A stretch of DNA of 64,000 nucleotides from an uncultured Helicobacteraceae bacterium (GTDB lineage: Bacteria > Campylobacterota > Campylobacteria > Campylobacterales > Helicobacteraceae). The position numbers and the translations under genes are program-made. Below the pieces are notes generated by a model. It saw only the letters and a program-made list of their open reading frames with translations. It was not told where the DNA came from and did not search any database. Shown piece after piece: positions 1 to 7,756 of the stretch (position 1 is the first letter of the stretch; the number at the start of each line of letters is the position of its first letter). The stretch lies in the NCBI GenBank assembly GCA_910578285.1, contig CAJTQL010000014.1:1-64000 (forward strand). Direction: 5' to 3'.

Positions 1-151
1 TCTTGTGGTGGTTGCATTATGCAAGAGAGTGAGCCTCGTGGCAAGCAATATATCAGGTAGTCAAGAATCGTTGATTGCCACACTCCTCCCAATGACAGAA
101 TGAGGAGATTTCAAATCAGATTGCAATCATGTTTGATTCAGATAAACTTAG
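1..151. repeat. Non-coding segment with remnants of a dispersed repeat
   Basis: No gene is seen in these 151 bases, which lie downstream of the minus-strand epimerase gene. Positions 31-43 carry a 13-base string that recurs exactly at 59787-59799 in another intergenic gap. Positions 67-107 resemble the 'gattgc...caatgac' repeat remnants found after gltD and before the porin gene. A 6-bp inverted repeat (83-88 with 102-107, 13-base loop) could form a weak hairpin after the upstream transcription unit, but no T-run follows it. This is a pattern judged by eye; no genome-wide count is possible here. Confidence 0.4.
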
Positions 152-1204
152 CTAAATATTATAGTATTTTCGATACCACCGCACGAAATTTGCCACACCA
201 ACGCTCACGGGTGTGCTGGGGTGATAGCCCAAATCACGCTGCAAATCTGTAACCGAAGCATAGGTTGCTGGGACATCGCCCTCTTGGAGCGGCAAGAAAT
301 TTTTGATTGCCTCTTTGCCAATGTTTTTTTCAATTTCTGTGATGAAATCCATGAGTTTGACTGGATTGCTATTGCCGATATTGTAGACTTTATAGGGCGC
401 AGACGAGGTGCTTGGGTCGGCGATGATTGCATCCCAATTGGGGTTTTTGCGTGGTGGGTGGTCGATGACGCGCACAACGCCCTCGACAATGTCGTCTATA
501 TATGTGAAATCCCGAATCATATCGCCATTATTGAAAATGTCGATGGGCTTGTCTTCGAGAATGGCTTTGGTGAATAGAAACAACGCCATATCTGGACGCC
601 CCCAAGGACCATAGACGGTGAAAAACCGCAAACCCGTTGTGGGCAAGCCAAACAAATGGGAGTAGGTGTGCGCCATGAGCTCATTGCTCTTTTTGCTTGC
701 CGCATAGAGGCTAATCGGATGATTTGTGCCAAAATGCGTACTAAAGGGCATTTCTTGGTTAAGTCCATAGACAGATGAGCTCGAAGCATAGACGAGGTGC
801 GCGATTTCAAAATTGCGGCAGAGTTCAAGGAGATTCATAAACCCAATGATATTGCTCTGGATATAGGCGTCCGGGTTGGTCAGCGAATAGCGCACACCTG
901 CTTGCGCAGCGAGATTGCAAACAGAATCAAAATGCTCGTTTGCAAAGAGGGAATGGAGAGATACTTTGTCTTCAAGCTTGAGCTGCACAAAACGGTAGCG
1001 TGAATCAAGTGTACTTGTGGTGAGTTTGTTGTATGCGACCAAATCGCGCGCAATTCCCGCCTTTTCTAATCGCGCAAATTTGAGTTGCATATCATAATAG
1101 TCGTTGATACTATCAAGCCCAACGACTTCATCACCTCGCTCAAGTAGCTGTTGTGCGACAAAAGAGCCGATAAAGCCTGCTGTTCCTGTAACGAGGATTT
1201 TCAT
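152..1204 (-). CDS. NAD-dependent epimerase, UDP-glucuronate 4-epimerase type
   Basis: This is a short-chain dehydrogenase-fold sugar-nucleotide epimerase of 350 residues. The Rossmann motif TGTAGFIGS is at residues 6-14. The catalytic triad is visible as a Ser cluster near 141-144 followed by Tyr167 and Lys171 (YAASK). The N-terminal segment with DSINDYYD and the overall length fit the UDP-glucuronate 4-epimerase branch that makes UDP-galacturonate for surface polysaccharides. A related UDP-glucose/galactose epimerase cannot be excluded from sequence alone. The ATG overlaps the aminotransferase stop as ATGA, so the two are translationally coupled. It is the last gene of the minus-strand unit that descends from rpsL. 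Confidence 0.82.
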   Translation of the reverse strand: MKILVTGTAGFIGSFVAQQLLERGDEVVGLDSINDYYDMQLKFARLEKAGIARDLVAYNKLTTSTLDSRYRFVQLKLEDKVSLHSLFANEHFDSVCNLAAQAGVRYSLTNPDAYIQSNIIGFMNLLELCRNFEIAHLVYASSSSVYGLNQEMPFSTHFGTNHPISLYAASKKSNELMAHTYSHLFGLPTTGLRFFTVYGPWGRPDMALFLFTKAILEDKPIDIFNNGDMIRDFTYIDDIVEGVVRVIDHPPRKNPNWDAIIADPSTSSAPYKVYNIGNSNPVKLMDFITEIEKNIGKEAIKNFLPLQEGDVPATYASVTDLQRDLGYHPSTPVSVGVANFVRWYRKYYNI

Positions 1205-2349
1205 GTGCTACTGCTTGGCTGGTTATTATGCCCTTGTTTGTTGATTTCGGCATAATAGGTTTGTAAAAAGGCGGTATTGGCGCTGCCATCAAATTTGCGC
1301 AATTTTAACTTTTCGAGCGCAAGCTCGATAGCGTTTACAACCCATGCGCATTCATGGACAGGGAGTAGCCCCATTTGGTTGATGCGGAAAATCTTGCCTT
1401 TGAGATGGTCTTGTCCACCTGCGAGATTCACAGCAAAATCACTTTTGAGTGTTTTGCGCAAAGTGTCTGCTTGTTCGTGTGCGATTGTTGTCATCGCTAT
1501 TGCAGGCACTTTTGGATAGATTTGCAACTCGAGAACCTGCATGGCTTTTTGTATTCCCAGCGCGCGCGCTTTATTTGTGTGATAGACATGATAGAATCCA
1601 TCGATAAGGACTTTTTGGAAATATTCTGCAAGCCCGATGATGAGCGTAGTTGCGGGCGTGTAGGCGGTTGTGTTTTTGCGCTGATTCTTGAGCTCGTTTG
1701 CGAGATTGAAATAATAACCCACATTGCATTGCTCGATTCGCCGCACAGCCATTTCAGATAAGCCAATGATACTAAGCCCTGGTGGCAGCATGAACGCCTT
1801 TTGGCTTCCGCCAATCACTGCATCGATATTGTGCGTATCGATAAACTCGACACCAAGCGCTGTGATACAATCAACAACGACAAAAATTTCGGGATTGTAT
1901 TCTTTGATTTTGCTTGCAATTTCTTCAAAAGGATGGCGCAGTCCGCCCGCACTCTCGCATGCTTGCAAAAAGATGGCATCGATATTTGGGTTTTTGCCAA
2001 GAGCCTCTAGTATTTCATTAGCGTTTGCGGGTGTGTCCCATTCATGTTTGATTTCATGTACAGAGCGTCCAAGCGCCGTAGCAATCTTGGCAAAACGTTC
2101 ACCAAACTTACCACTATTGATGACAAGTGCTGTGTTGTTGCAAAAGGTTGCCATGCATGCTTCCATAGCACCTGTGCCTGAACTTGCGAGCATGAGGACT
2201 TCTTGCATGCCAAGTAGCGCGAGCAGTGAGGCTTTGGTGCTTGCGAAGATGCTTTCAAATTCAGGTGTACGATGATGGATTGTTGGTGCTGCCATTGCCC
2301 AACGCAATTCTTCTGGTACAGGCGTTGGACCGGGTGTGAATAATAACAT
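1201..2349 (-). CDS. Class V pyridoxal-phosphate aminotransferase (alanine-glyoxylate/serine-pyruvate family)
   Basis: This 382-residue fold-type I PLP enzyme begins with the family signature FTPGPTPVP (residues 4-12). Asp160 lies in the strand VVVDCITA, and the Schiff-base lysine is Lys184 in GGSQKAFM. Relatives transfer amino groups between alanine or serine and glyoxylate or hydroxypyruvate. Close epsilonproteobacterial homologues have often been mislabelled as a 'soluble hydrogenase 42-kDa subunit'. The substrate is not deducible here. A clear ribosome site (TAGGAGA) precedes the ATG, 8 bases after the phosphate transporter stop. The 3' end overlaps the epimerase by 4 bases. Pairing with a sugar epimerase may be only operon convenience. 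Confidence 0.82.
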   Translation of the reverse strand: MLLFTPGPTPVPEELRWAMAAPTIHHRTPEFESIFASTKASLLALLGMQEVLMLASSGTGAMEACMATFCNNTALVINSGKFGERFAKIATALGRSVHEIKHEWDTPANANEILEALGKNPNIDAIFLQACESAGGLRHPFEEIASKIKEYNPEIFVVVDCITALGVEFIDTHNIDAVIGGSQKAFMLPPGLSIIGLSEMAVRRIEQCNVGYYFNLANELKNQRKNTTAYTPATTLIIGLAEYFQKVLIDGFYHVYHTNKARALGIQKAMQVLELQIYPKVPAIAMTTIAHEQADTLRKTLKSDFAVNLAGGQDHLKGKIFRINQMGLLPVHECAWVVNAIELALEKLKLRKFDGSANTAFLQTYYAEINKQGHNNQPSSST

Positions 2350-2357
2350 ATTGTCTC

Positions 2358-4055
2358 CTAGTATGAGATTCCAAACCAGTTAATAATTAAAAAGATTGTG
2401 CCACTTAGGACTGCCGCAACGGGGACTGTGATAATCCAAGTGGCAATGATTTTATTGAACGCTGAACGTTTCACAAGCTCTTCTTTGTAGGCTTGTTTGA
2501 GTTTCTTTTGTTCTTTTTTGCTCAACAAGGGCAGGGTGTTATCTGTTGGTGTTTTTTCAACAATATTGATTTTGCCTTCCGCATCAATCGTCATGCCCGC
2601 AGCAGCAAGAGTTTCTTCAGCTTCGCGTCTTTGTTTAATGGCTTTAAGCAACAGCTGTTTTTTAGCCATAGGCGCTTTGCGGAAAGTCTCGAGAAATTGG
2701 TTAATGGCTGTGGTGTCTCTGCCGCTTTCCTTGTGTGCTTCGATGATGGTTTGTTCAATCTGAAAATAGTGGCGCTTGATTCCTTCACGTAAGAATCCAA
2801 CTCCAAACACAGCACCCACAGCCACATGTGTGGAGCTAATGGGTAAGCCCAAAGCAGACGCAACAAGCACGGTAACCGCTGCGCTCATCGCCACGCAAAA
2901 GGCACGGATTTGGTCAAGCTCGGTAATCTCACTACCCACGGTGCGAATGAGCTTTGGTCCATAGAGTGCAAGCCCAAGCGAGATTCCAAACCCGCCGACA
3001 ATCATAATCCACAATGGCACGCTCGCTACTTGCTTGAAATCATCGCCATGTATGACGAGGTCGTTGATGGCAGCGAGTGGTCCAATGGCGTTTGCGACAT
3101 CGTTTGTGCCATGTGCAAAGCTCAAAAGTGCTGCTGCAAAAATGAGCGGAATCGTGAAAAACTTACCCACACTTTCTTTGTTGTTTTCAAGCTTTGCCGA
3201 AGCAGCGATGATGAGCGGGCGGCAGATGAAAAAGACTGCAATACCGATTGCAAACGAAATGCCGATAGAAACAGGCATAGGAAGGTTTATAACTTTTTTG
3301 AGCCCCTTGCCAATCATATACATGCAGAATGCGAAAGTCATGAGGAAAAGCAAAATAGGCACAACTGTTTGCGCTGCTTTGAGTTGGTCTTCTTTGTATG
3401 TAATTGTACGTTTGACGATGAATAAGAAGCTTGCTGCGATGAGCCCACCAAGCACAGGCGAGACGATCCAGCTACCCACAATTTCGCCCATTGTTGTCCA
3501 ATTGACAATACCAAAACCGCCAGCCATGATTCCAGCGCCTAAGATTCCGCCAACAACAGAATGCGTTGTGGAGACGGGGGCGCCAAGAACGGTGGCAAGA
3601 TGTAGCCATACGGCGCTCGAGATGAGGGCAGAGAGCATGAGATTGATAAAAGTGGTTTTGTTTTGTAAAACTTCACTGGTTGAGTCGATGATTCCCGAAC
3701 GAATGGTATCCACGACATCACCCCCAGCAATGATTGCGCCGCTTGCTTCGCAGACTGCTGCAATGAGAATCGCACCACCCATTGTGAGCGCCTTTGAGCC
3801 AACAGCAGGACCGACATTGTTGGCAACATCGTTCGCACCGATGTTCATTGCCATATAGCCCCCAACCATTGTTGCGACAATCAAGACGGACAACCCAGAG
3901 ATTCTTGAATCTTCAGAACCAAATGCAGAAGCTGAATAGAGCGCAACAGCAGCTGCAAGCAGTACAAACAAAATGGCGAGCCCAAGCTTAATGAAATCAG
4001 CGCGGTTGAAGCTTGTAGCTTGCTCCAGCTTGCGCATGTTTTTGATATTGTCCAT
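2358..4055 (-). CDS. Inorganic phosphate transporter, PiT family
   Basis: This 565-residue inner-membrane carrier imports phosphate (metal-phosphate) with a cation. The PiT signature occurs twice, once in each inverted half: GANDVANNVGP at residues 73-83 and HGTNDVANAIGP around residue 315. Many hydrophobic helices are visible. A long charged cytoplasmic loop precedes the last helix near the C-terminus (KAIKQRREAEE, then KKEQKKLKQAYKEE). The start ATG has the ribosome site AGGGGGT. It lies 30 bases after the HAD phosphatase stop and 8 bases before the aminotransferase. The H. pylori counterpart is a single PiT gene. The duplicated motif leaves little doubt about the family; the coupling ion is inferred. 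Confidence 0.9.
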   Translation of the reverse strand: MDNIKNMRKLEQATSFNRADFIKLGLAILFVLLAAAVALYSASAFGSEDSRISGLSVLIVATMVGGYMAMNIGANDVANNVGPAVGSKALTMGGAILIAAVCEASGAIIAGGDVVDTIRSGIIDSTSEVLQNKTTFINLMLSALISSAVWLHLATVLGAPVSTTHSVVGGILGAGIMAGGFGIVNWTTMGEIVGSWIVSPVLGGLIAASFLFIVKRTITYKEDQLKAAQTVVPILLFLMTFAFCMYMIGKGLKKVINLPMPVSIGISFAIGIAVFFICRPLIIAASAKLENNKESVGKFFTIPLIFAAALLSFAHGTNDVANAIGPLAAINDLVIHGDDFKQVASVPLWIMIVGGFGISLGLALYGPKLIRTVGSEITELDQIRAFCVAMSAAVTVLVASALGLPISSTHVAVGAVFGVGFLREGIKRHYFQIEQTIIEAHKESGRDTTAINQFLETFRKAPMAKKQLLLKAIKQRREAEETLAAAGMTIDAEGKINIVEKTPTDNTLPLLSKKEQKKLKQAYKEELVKRSAFNKIIATWIITVPVAAVLSGTIFLIINWFGISY

Positions 4056-4085
4056 TGAATACCCCCTAGTTTTATAGCGGTGGTA

Positions 4086-4733
4086 TTATAGCACATGTTG
4101 CAAACATTTCCATTGTCGATGTTGCGCGATTGGGGCGAGCAGGGAATCAGGATTGCACACAATCGGGATTTTGACTTGTTCAAGCAGCGGCAAGTCATTA
4201 ATCGAGTCACTATAAAAACAAGAATCTTGAATCAAGCTTTTATAATCTTTGTCTAAATATTCTTGCAAACGTTTGACCTTGCCATTATGGAATGACAAAA
4301 TGCCTTTTGTGTGTCCTGTAAAAATGCCATTTTTACGTTCTGTTTGGCTTGCAATGGTTTCAGAAATGTCAAAAAACTGGGCGATGGGCTGCACAAGGAA
4401 ATCAGCTGTTGCCGAGATGACGATTTTTCTGTCGTTTTTGTGGAGATGCAGAATCTCGCGCATTTGGGGATAAACGATAGGGATAATTTTTTGTGGGATA
4501 AAGTCAGCAACAAGCATGCTGACTTCTGATTCAGACAGATTGGCGACAATGCTAAGAAAAAATTCCATAAAGGCGAGCATGTCGATTGTCTTGTTTTTGT
4601 ATTGCTGCGCATAGATGGCAAGCTGCTCCAAAAAGCTCAAATCGACAAGTTTGCGCTCGACACAAAACTCTATCCATTTCCCCGCGCTATCGCCTGCAAT
4701 GAGTGTCTCATCGAGGTCAAAAAGCGCAAGCAA
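4086..4733 (-). CDS. HAD-IB family phosphatase (SerB-like)
   Basis: This 215-residue haloacid dehalogenase phosphohydrolase has motif I as FDLDETL, with nucleophile Asp6 and acid/base Asp8. Motif II is the Ser in VISATAD, and motif IV is YSDSINDLPLL. The HAD-IB subfamily includes phosphoserine phosphatase and other small-molecule phosphatases; the substrate is not determined. No ATG is available. The frame opens just after an in-frame TAA, and the first usable start is TTG at 4733, two bases past the fusA stop (TGATATTG). Expression therefore probably depends on ribosomes finishing EF-G. No separate ribosome site is seen. An alternative start at the CTG or ATA codons just upstream would add one or two residues. 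Confidence 0.78.
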   Translation of the reverse strand: MLALFDLDETLIAGDSAGKWIEFCVERKLVDLSFLEQLAIYAQQYKNKTIDMLAFMEFFLSIVANLSESEVSMLVADFIPQKIIPIVYPQMREILHLHKNDRKIVISATADFLVQPIAQFFDISETIASQTERKNGIFTGHTKGILSFHNGKVKRLQEYLDKDYKSLIQDSCFYSDSINDLPLLEQVKIPIVCNPDSLLAPIAQHRQWKCLQHVL

Positions 4734-4735
4734 TA

Positions 4736-6817
4736 TCAGCCTTTACGTTTCTCAACAATTTCTTTAGCGATATTCCCGGGCACTTCGCCATAATGGCTCA
4801 TCTCCATAACATATGTCCCGCGCCCTTGTGTGGCAGAACGCAAATCGGTTGAATATCCAAACATCTCGGCGAGAGGCACAAAGGCATTGATGATTTTGAG
4901 CCCTTGCCTGTCGTCCATTGAGTTAATCTGTCCACGTCGGCGGTTGAGGTCGCCAATCACATCGCCCATATATTCTTCGGGTACTTCAACTTCAACTTTC
5001 ATGATGGGTTCGAGCAAAACTGGGCTTGCGTCTTTTGCAGCTTCTTTGAATGCCATAGAACCTGCAATTTTAAATGCCATTTCGCTTGAATCCACCTCGT
5101 GGTAGCTTCCGTCATAGAGTGTAACTTTGCAATCCACAACAGGGTAGCCCGCGAGCACACCGCTTTGCATTGCTTCAACGATTCCTTTGTTGACAGCGGG
5201 GATATATTCTTTAGGAATCACGCCGCCTTTAATCTCATCGACAAATTCATAGCCTTTGCCTGCTTCTTGGGGCTCGAGCTTGATAAAGACATGTCCATAT
5301 TGCCCACGCCCACCGCTTTGTTTGGCATATTTATGTTCTTTGTTCACGCTGCTGCGAATCGTCTCACGGAAGGCGACTTGGGGTTGCCCCACTTCGGCTT
5401 CAACTTTAAACTCGCGCTTCATACGGTCAACAATGATTTCGAGGTGCAATTCGCCCATGCCTGAAATAATGGTTTGCCCGCTCTCTTCGTCTGTTTCGAC
5501 ACGGAAGCTTGGGTCTTCTTCGGCAAGCTTTGAGAGCGCGATGCTCATTTTTTCTTGGTCGGCTTTAGTCTTGGGTTCGACAGCGATAGAGATGACAGGC
5601 TCGGGGAATTCCATGCGTTCCAAAATCACAGGGTCTTTTTCTGAACAAAGCGTATCGCCCGTGAGCGTTTCTTTGAGTCCCACAAAGGCACAAATCTCGC
5701 CAGCAAAGATTTCTTTGATGTCTTCACGGCGATTGGCATGCATTTTGAGCAAGCGCCCAACACGTTCTTTTTTGCCTTTGGTTGAGTTGTAGACATAGCT
5801 GCCTGATTCGAGTTTGCCGCGATACACGCGCACGAATGTGAGCTGTCCCACAAAGGGGTCGGTCATGATTTTGAATGCCAAACCAGCAAACTCGCCATCA
5901 TCAGCTGATTGCACAGAGATTTCTTTGCCCTCGTCTTTTGCGCTCACGCCGCGAATATCAGCGACTTCTGTGGGGGCAGGGAGATATTGCACAACGGCAT
6001 CAAGCAGTGTTTGCACGCCTTTGTTTTTAAACGATGAGCCACAAAGCATAGGAATAATACTCATTGCATGACAGCCGAGCTTGAGCCCTTTTTTGATTTC
6101 TTCCTCGTTCAACTCTTCACCAGCGAGATATTTTTCCATGAGTTCTTCATCAGATTCTGCCGCAGCTTCGACCATCTTTTCGCGGTATTCTTTTGCTTTG
6201 TCGAGCAAATCAGCGGGAATATCTTCGATGTCATATTTTGCGCCCATTGTGTCGTCATTCCAGATGATAGCTTTCATACGGATAAGATCCACAACGCCCT
6301 TAAAGCTATCTTCTGCGCCAATTGGAATCACGACAGGCACAGGATTCGCCTTGAGTCTTTCTTTGATTTGCGATTCGACATTATAAAAATTCGCGCCGAT
6401 TCTGTCCATTTTGTTTACAAAAACCATGCGCGGAACGCCATATTTGTTTGCTTGTCGCCAAACGGTCTCGCTTTGGGGTTGCACGCCGCCCACAGAACAA
6501 AAGACTGCCACAGCGCCATCGAGAACGCGCATTGAACGTTCAACTTCGATGGTAAAGTCAACGTGTCCGGGGGTGTCGATGATATTGATTTGGTGGTCAT
6601 TCCAAAAGCATGTGGTTGCGGCAGAGGTGATAGTGATTCCGCGTTCTTTTTCTTGCTCCATCCAATCCATTGTCGCTGCGCCGTCATGTACTTCGCCAAT
6701 CTTGTGGCTCACGCCTGTGTAGAACAAAATGCGTTCAGTTGTTGTTGTTTTGCCTGCATCAATATGCGCTGCGATGCCGATATTGCGGATTTTATTCAAG
6801 GGAATTTTTCGAGACAT
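4736..6817 (-). CDS. fusA: Elongation factor G
   Basis: This is the translocation GTPase of the ribosome, 693 residues, a normal length. The G1 loop AAHIDAGKTT is at residues 16-25, followed by the switch region RGITITSAA, G3 DTPGHVDF and G4 NKMD. Domains III to V follow, with RGQYGHV in domain IV. The ribosome site AGGAAAA precedes the ATG. The gene sits 8 bases after rpsG in the classical str operon order (rpsL-rpsG-fusA), but tuf is missing from this operon and lies instead about 13 kb upstream behind tRNA genes. The stop codon touches the start of a HAD phosphatase, suggesting translational coupling. Confidence 0.98.
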   Translation of the reverse strand: MSRKIPLNKIRNIGIAAHIDAGKTTTTERILFYTGVSHKIGEVHDGAATMDWMEQEKERGITITSAATTCFWNDHQINIIDTPGHVDFTIEVERSMRVLDGAVAVFCSVGGVQPQSETVWRQANKYGVPRMVFVNKMDRIGANFYNVESQIKERLKANPVPVVIPIGAEDSFKGVVDLIRMKAIIWNDDTMGAKYDIEDIPADLLDKAKEYREKMVEAAAESDEELMEKYLAGEELNEEEIKKGLKLGCHAMSIIPMLCGSSFKNKGVQTLLDAVVQYLPAPTEVADIRGVSAKDEGKEISVQSADDGEFAGLAFKIMTDPFVGQLTFVRVYRGKLESGSYVYNSTKGKKERVGRLLKMHANRREDIKEIFAGEICAFVGLKETLTGDTLCSEKDPVILERMEFPEPVISIAVEPKTKADQEKMSIALSKLAEEDPSFRVETDEESGQTIISGMGELHLEIIVDRMKREFKVEAEVGQPQVAFRETIRSSVNKEHKYAKQSGGRGQYGHVFIKLEPQEAGKGYEFVDEIKGGVIPKEYIPAVNKGIVEAMQSGVLAGYPVVDCKVTLYDGSYHEVDSSEMAFKIAGSMAFKEAAKDASPVLLEPIMKVEVEVPEEYMGDVIGDLNRRRGQINSMDDRQGLKIINAFVPLAEMFGYSTDLRSATQGRGTYVMEMSHYGEVPGNIAKEIVEKRKG

Positions 6818-6825
6818 TGTTTTTC

Positions 6826-7293
6826 CTACCAGCGATAGTGTGCGAAGGCTTTGTTTGCTTCTGCCATTTTATGGACATCTTCTTTTTTCTTGAATGCTGC
6901 GCCGCGGTCATTGATGGCATCGACTAGCTCATTTGCGAGTCGTTCAATCATTGTGCGTTCGTTGCGTTTGCGCGCTGCTTCTAATATCCAGCGAATCGAA
7001 AGCGATTGTTGGCGCACGGGGCGCACCTCAACAGGGACTTGATATGTTGCTCCGCCCACTCTTCGACTGCGCACTTCCACAAGTGGGCGTACTTTTTCGA
7101 GTGCTTTTTCAAAGACTTCAATGCCTTTTTCTTGAGTTTTTTCTTCGATTTTGTCAAACGCTGCATAGATGATTTTTTCCGCAACGCTTTTTTTGCCGTC
7201 CAACATCATCTTGTTGATGAATTTGGTAACAACCTTGCTGCCATAAATGGGGTCCCCTAGAATCTCCCTTTGGGGAGCTTTTCGTCTTCTCAT
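6826..7293 (-). CDS. rpsG: 30S ribosomal protein S7
   Basis: This 155-residue protein has the normal bacterial length. It begins MRRRKAPQREILGDP and contains the conserved RRVGGATYQVPVEV and IRWILEAAR blocks that contact the 3' domain of 16S rRNA at the mRNA exit/E site. The start has a good ribosome site (AAGGAAA). It is the second gene of the str operon, 18 bases after rpsL and 8 bases before fusA. In other bacteria S7 represses its own operon; no leader element can be identified with confidence here. Confidence 0.98.
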   Translation of the reverse strand: MRRRKAPQREILGDPIYGSKVVTKFINKMMLDGKKSVAEKIIYAAFDKIEEKTQEKGIEVFEKALEKVRPLVEVRSRRVGGATYQVPVEVRPVRQQSLSIRWILEAARKRNERTMIERLANELVDAINDRGAAFKKKEDVHKMAEANKAFAHYRW

Positions 7294-7311
7294 TACACTT
7301 TCCTTGCGTGA

Positions 7312-7695
7312 TTATTTTGCAGCCGCTTTGGCTTTTTTCGCACCATATTTGCTGCGAGATACCGTTCGTTTTGCCACACCTGCTGTGTCAAGCGCGCCAC
7401 GAATGATATGGTACTTCACACCGGGCAAATCCTTGACCCTTCCGCCGCGAATGAGCACAATCGAGTGTTCTTGCAGGTTGTGCCCCTCACCAGGGATATA
7501 GCTAATCACCTCAAATCCGCTTGTGAGCCGCACCTTTGCAACCTTGCGCAACGCCGAGTTTGGCTTTTTGGGTGTTGTGGTATAAACTCTTGTGCAAACG
7601 CCCCGTCTTTGGGGGCATTCAACCAATGCGGGCGATTTGGATTTCTTCATCGCTTTCTTTCTTTCTTTGCGAATCAACTGATTAATCGTTGGCAC
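7312..7695 (-). CDS. rpsL: 30S ribosomal protein S12
   Basis: This 127-residue decoding-centre protein carries the conserved segments TTTPKKPNSALRK and PGEGHNLQEHS. Lys is retained at both classical streptomycin-resistance positions (KKPNS and the segment after VKDLPGV), so the allele looks wild type. The start is GTG at 7695: the protein begins PTINQLIRK. An ATG two bases upstream is out of frame and should not be used. The ribosome site AAGGA lies just upstream. It is the first gene of the rpsL-rpsG-fusA unit, with its own promoter in the 61-base gap after rpoBC. Confidence 0.98.
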   Translation of the reverse strand: MPTINQLIRKERKKAMKKSKSPALVECPQRRGVCTRVYTTTPKKPNSALRKVAKVRLTSGFEVISYIPGEGHNLQEHSIVLIRGGRVKDLPGVKYHIIRGALDTAGVAKRTVSRSKYGAKKAKAAAK

Positions 7696-7727
7696 ATTTT
7701 TTCCTTAGAAAATAAATTTTAGCGTCT

Positions 7728-7736
7728 ATTCTAGCA
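7728..7736 (-). promoter_or_regulatory. Extended -10 promoter for rpsL
   Basis: On the minus strand the gap between rpoBC and rpsL reads TGCTAGAAT at these positions. That is an extended -10 box one base off TATAAT, placed about 33 bases before the GTG start. No good -35 box is present, which is usual for the main sigma factor of Helicobacter and Campylobacter. An A/T-rich stretch lies upstream. It would allow the str genes to be transcribed independently of the very long rpoBC message. Confidence 0.55.
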
Positions 7737-7756
7737 CAAATGGGCTTTTTAAATAC

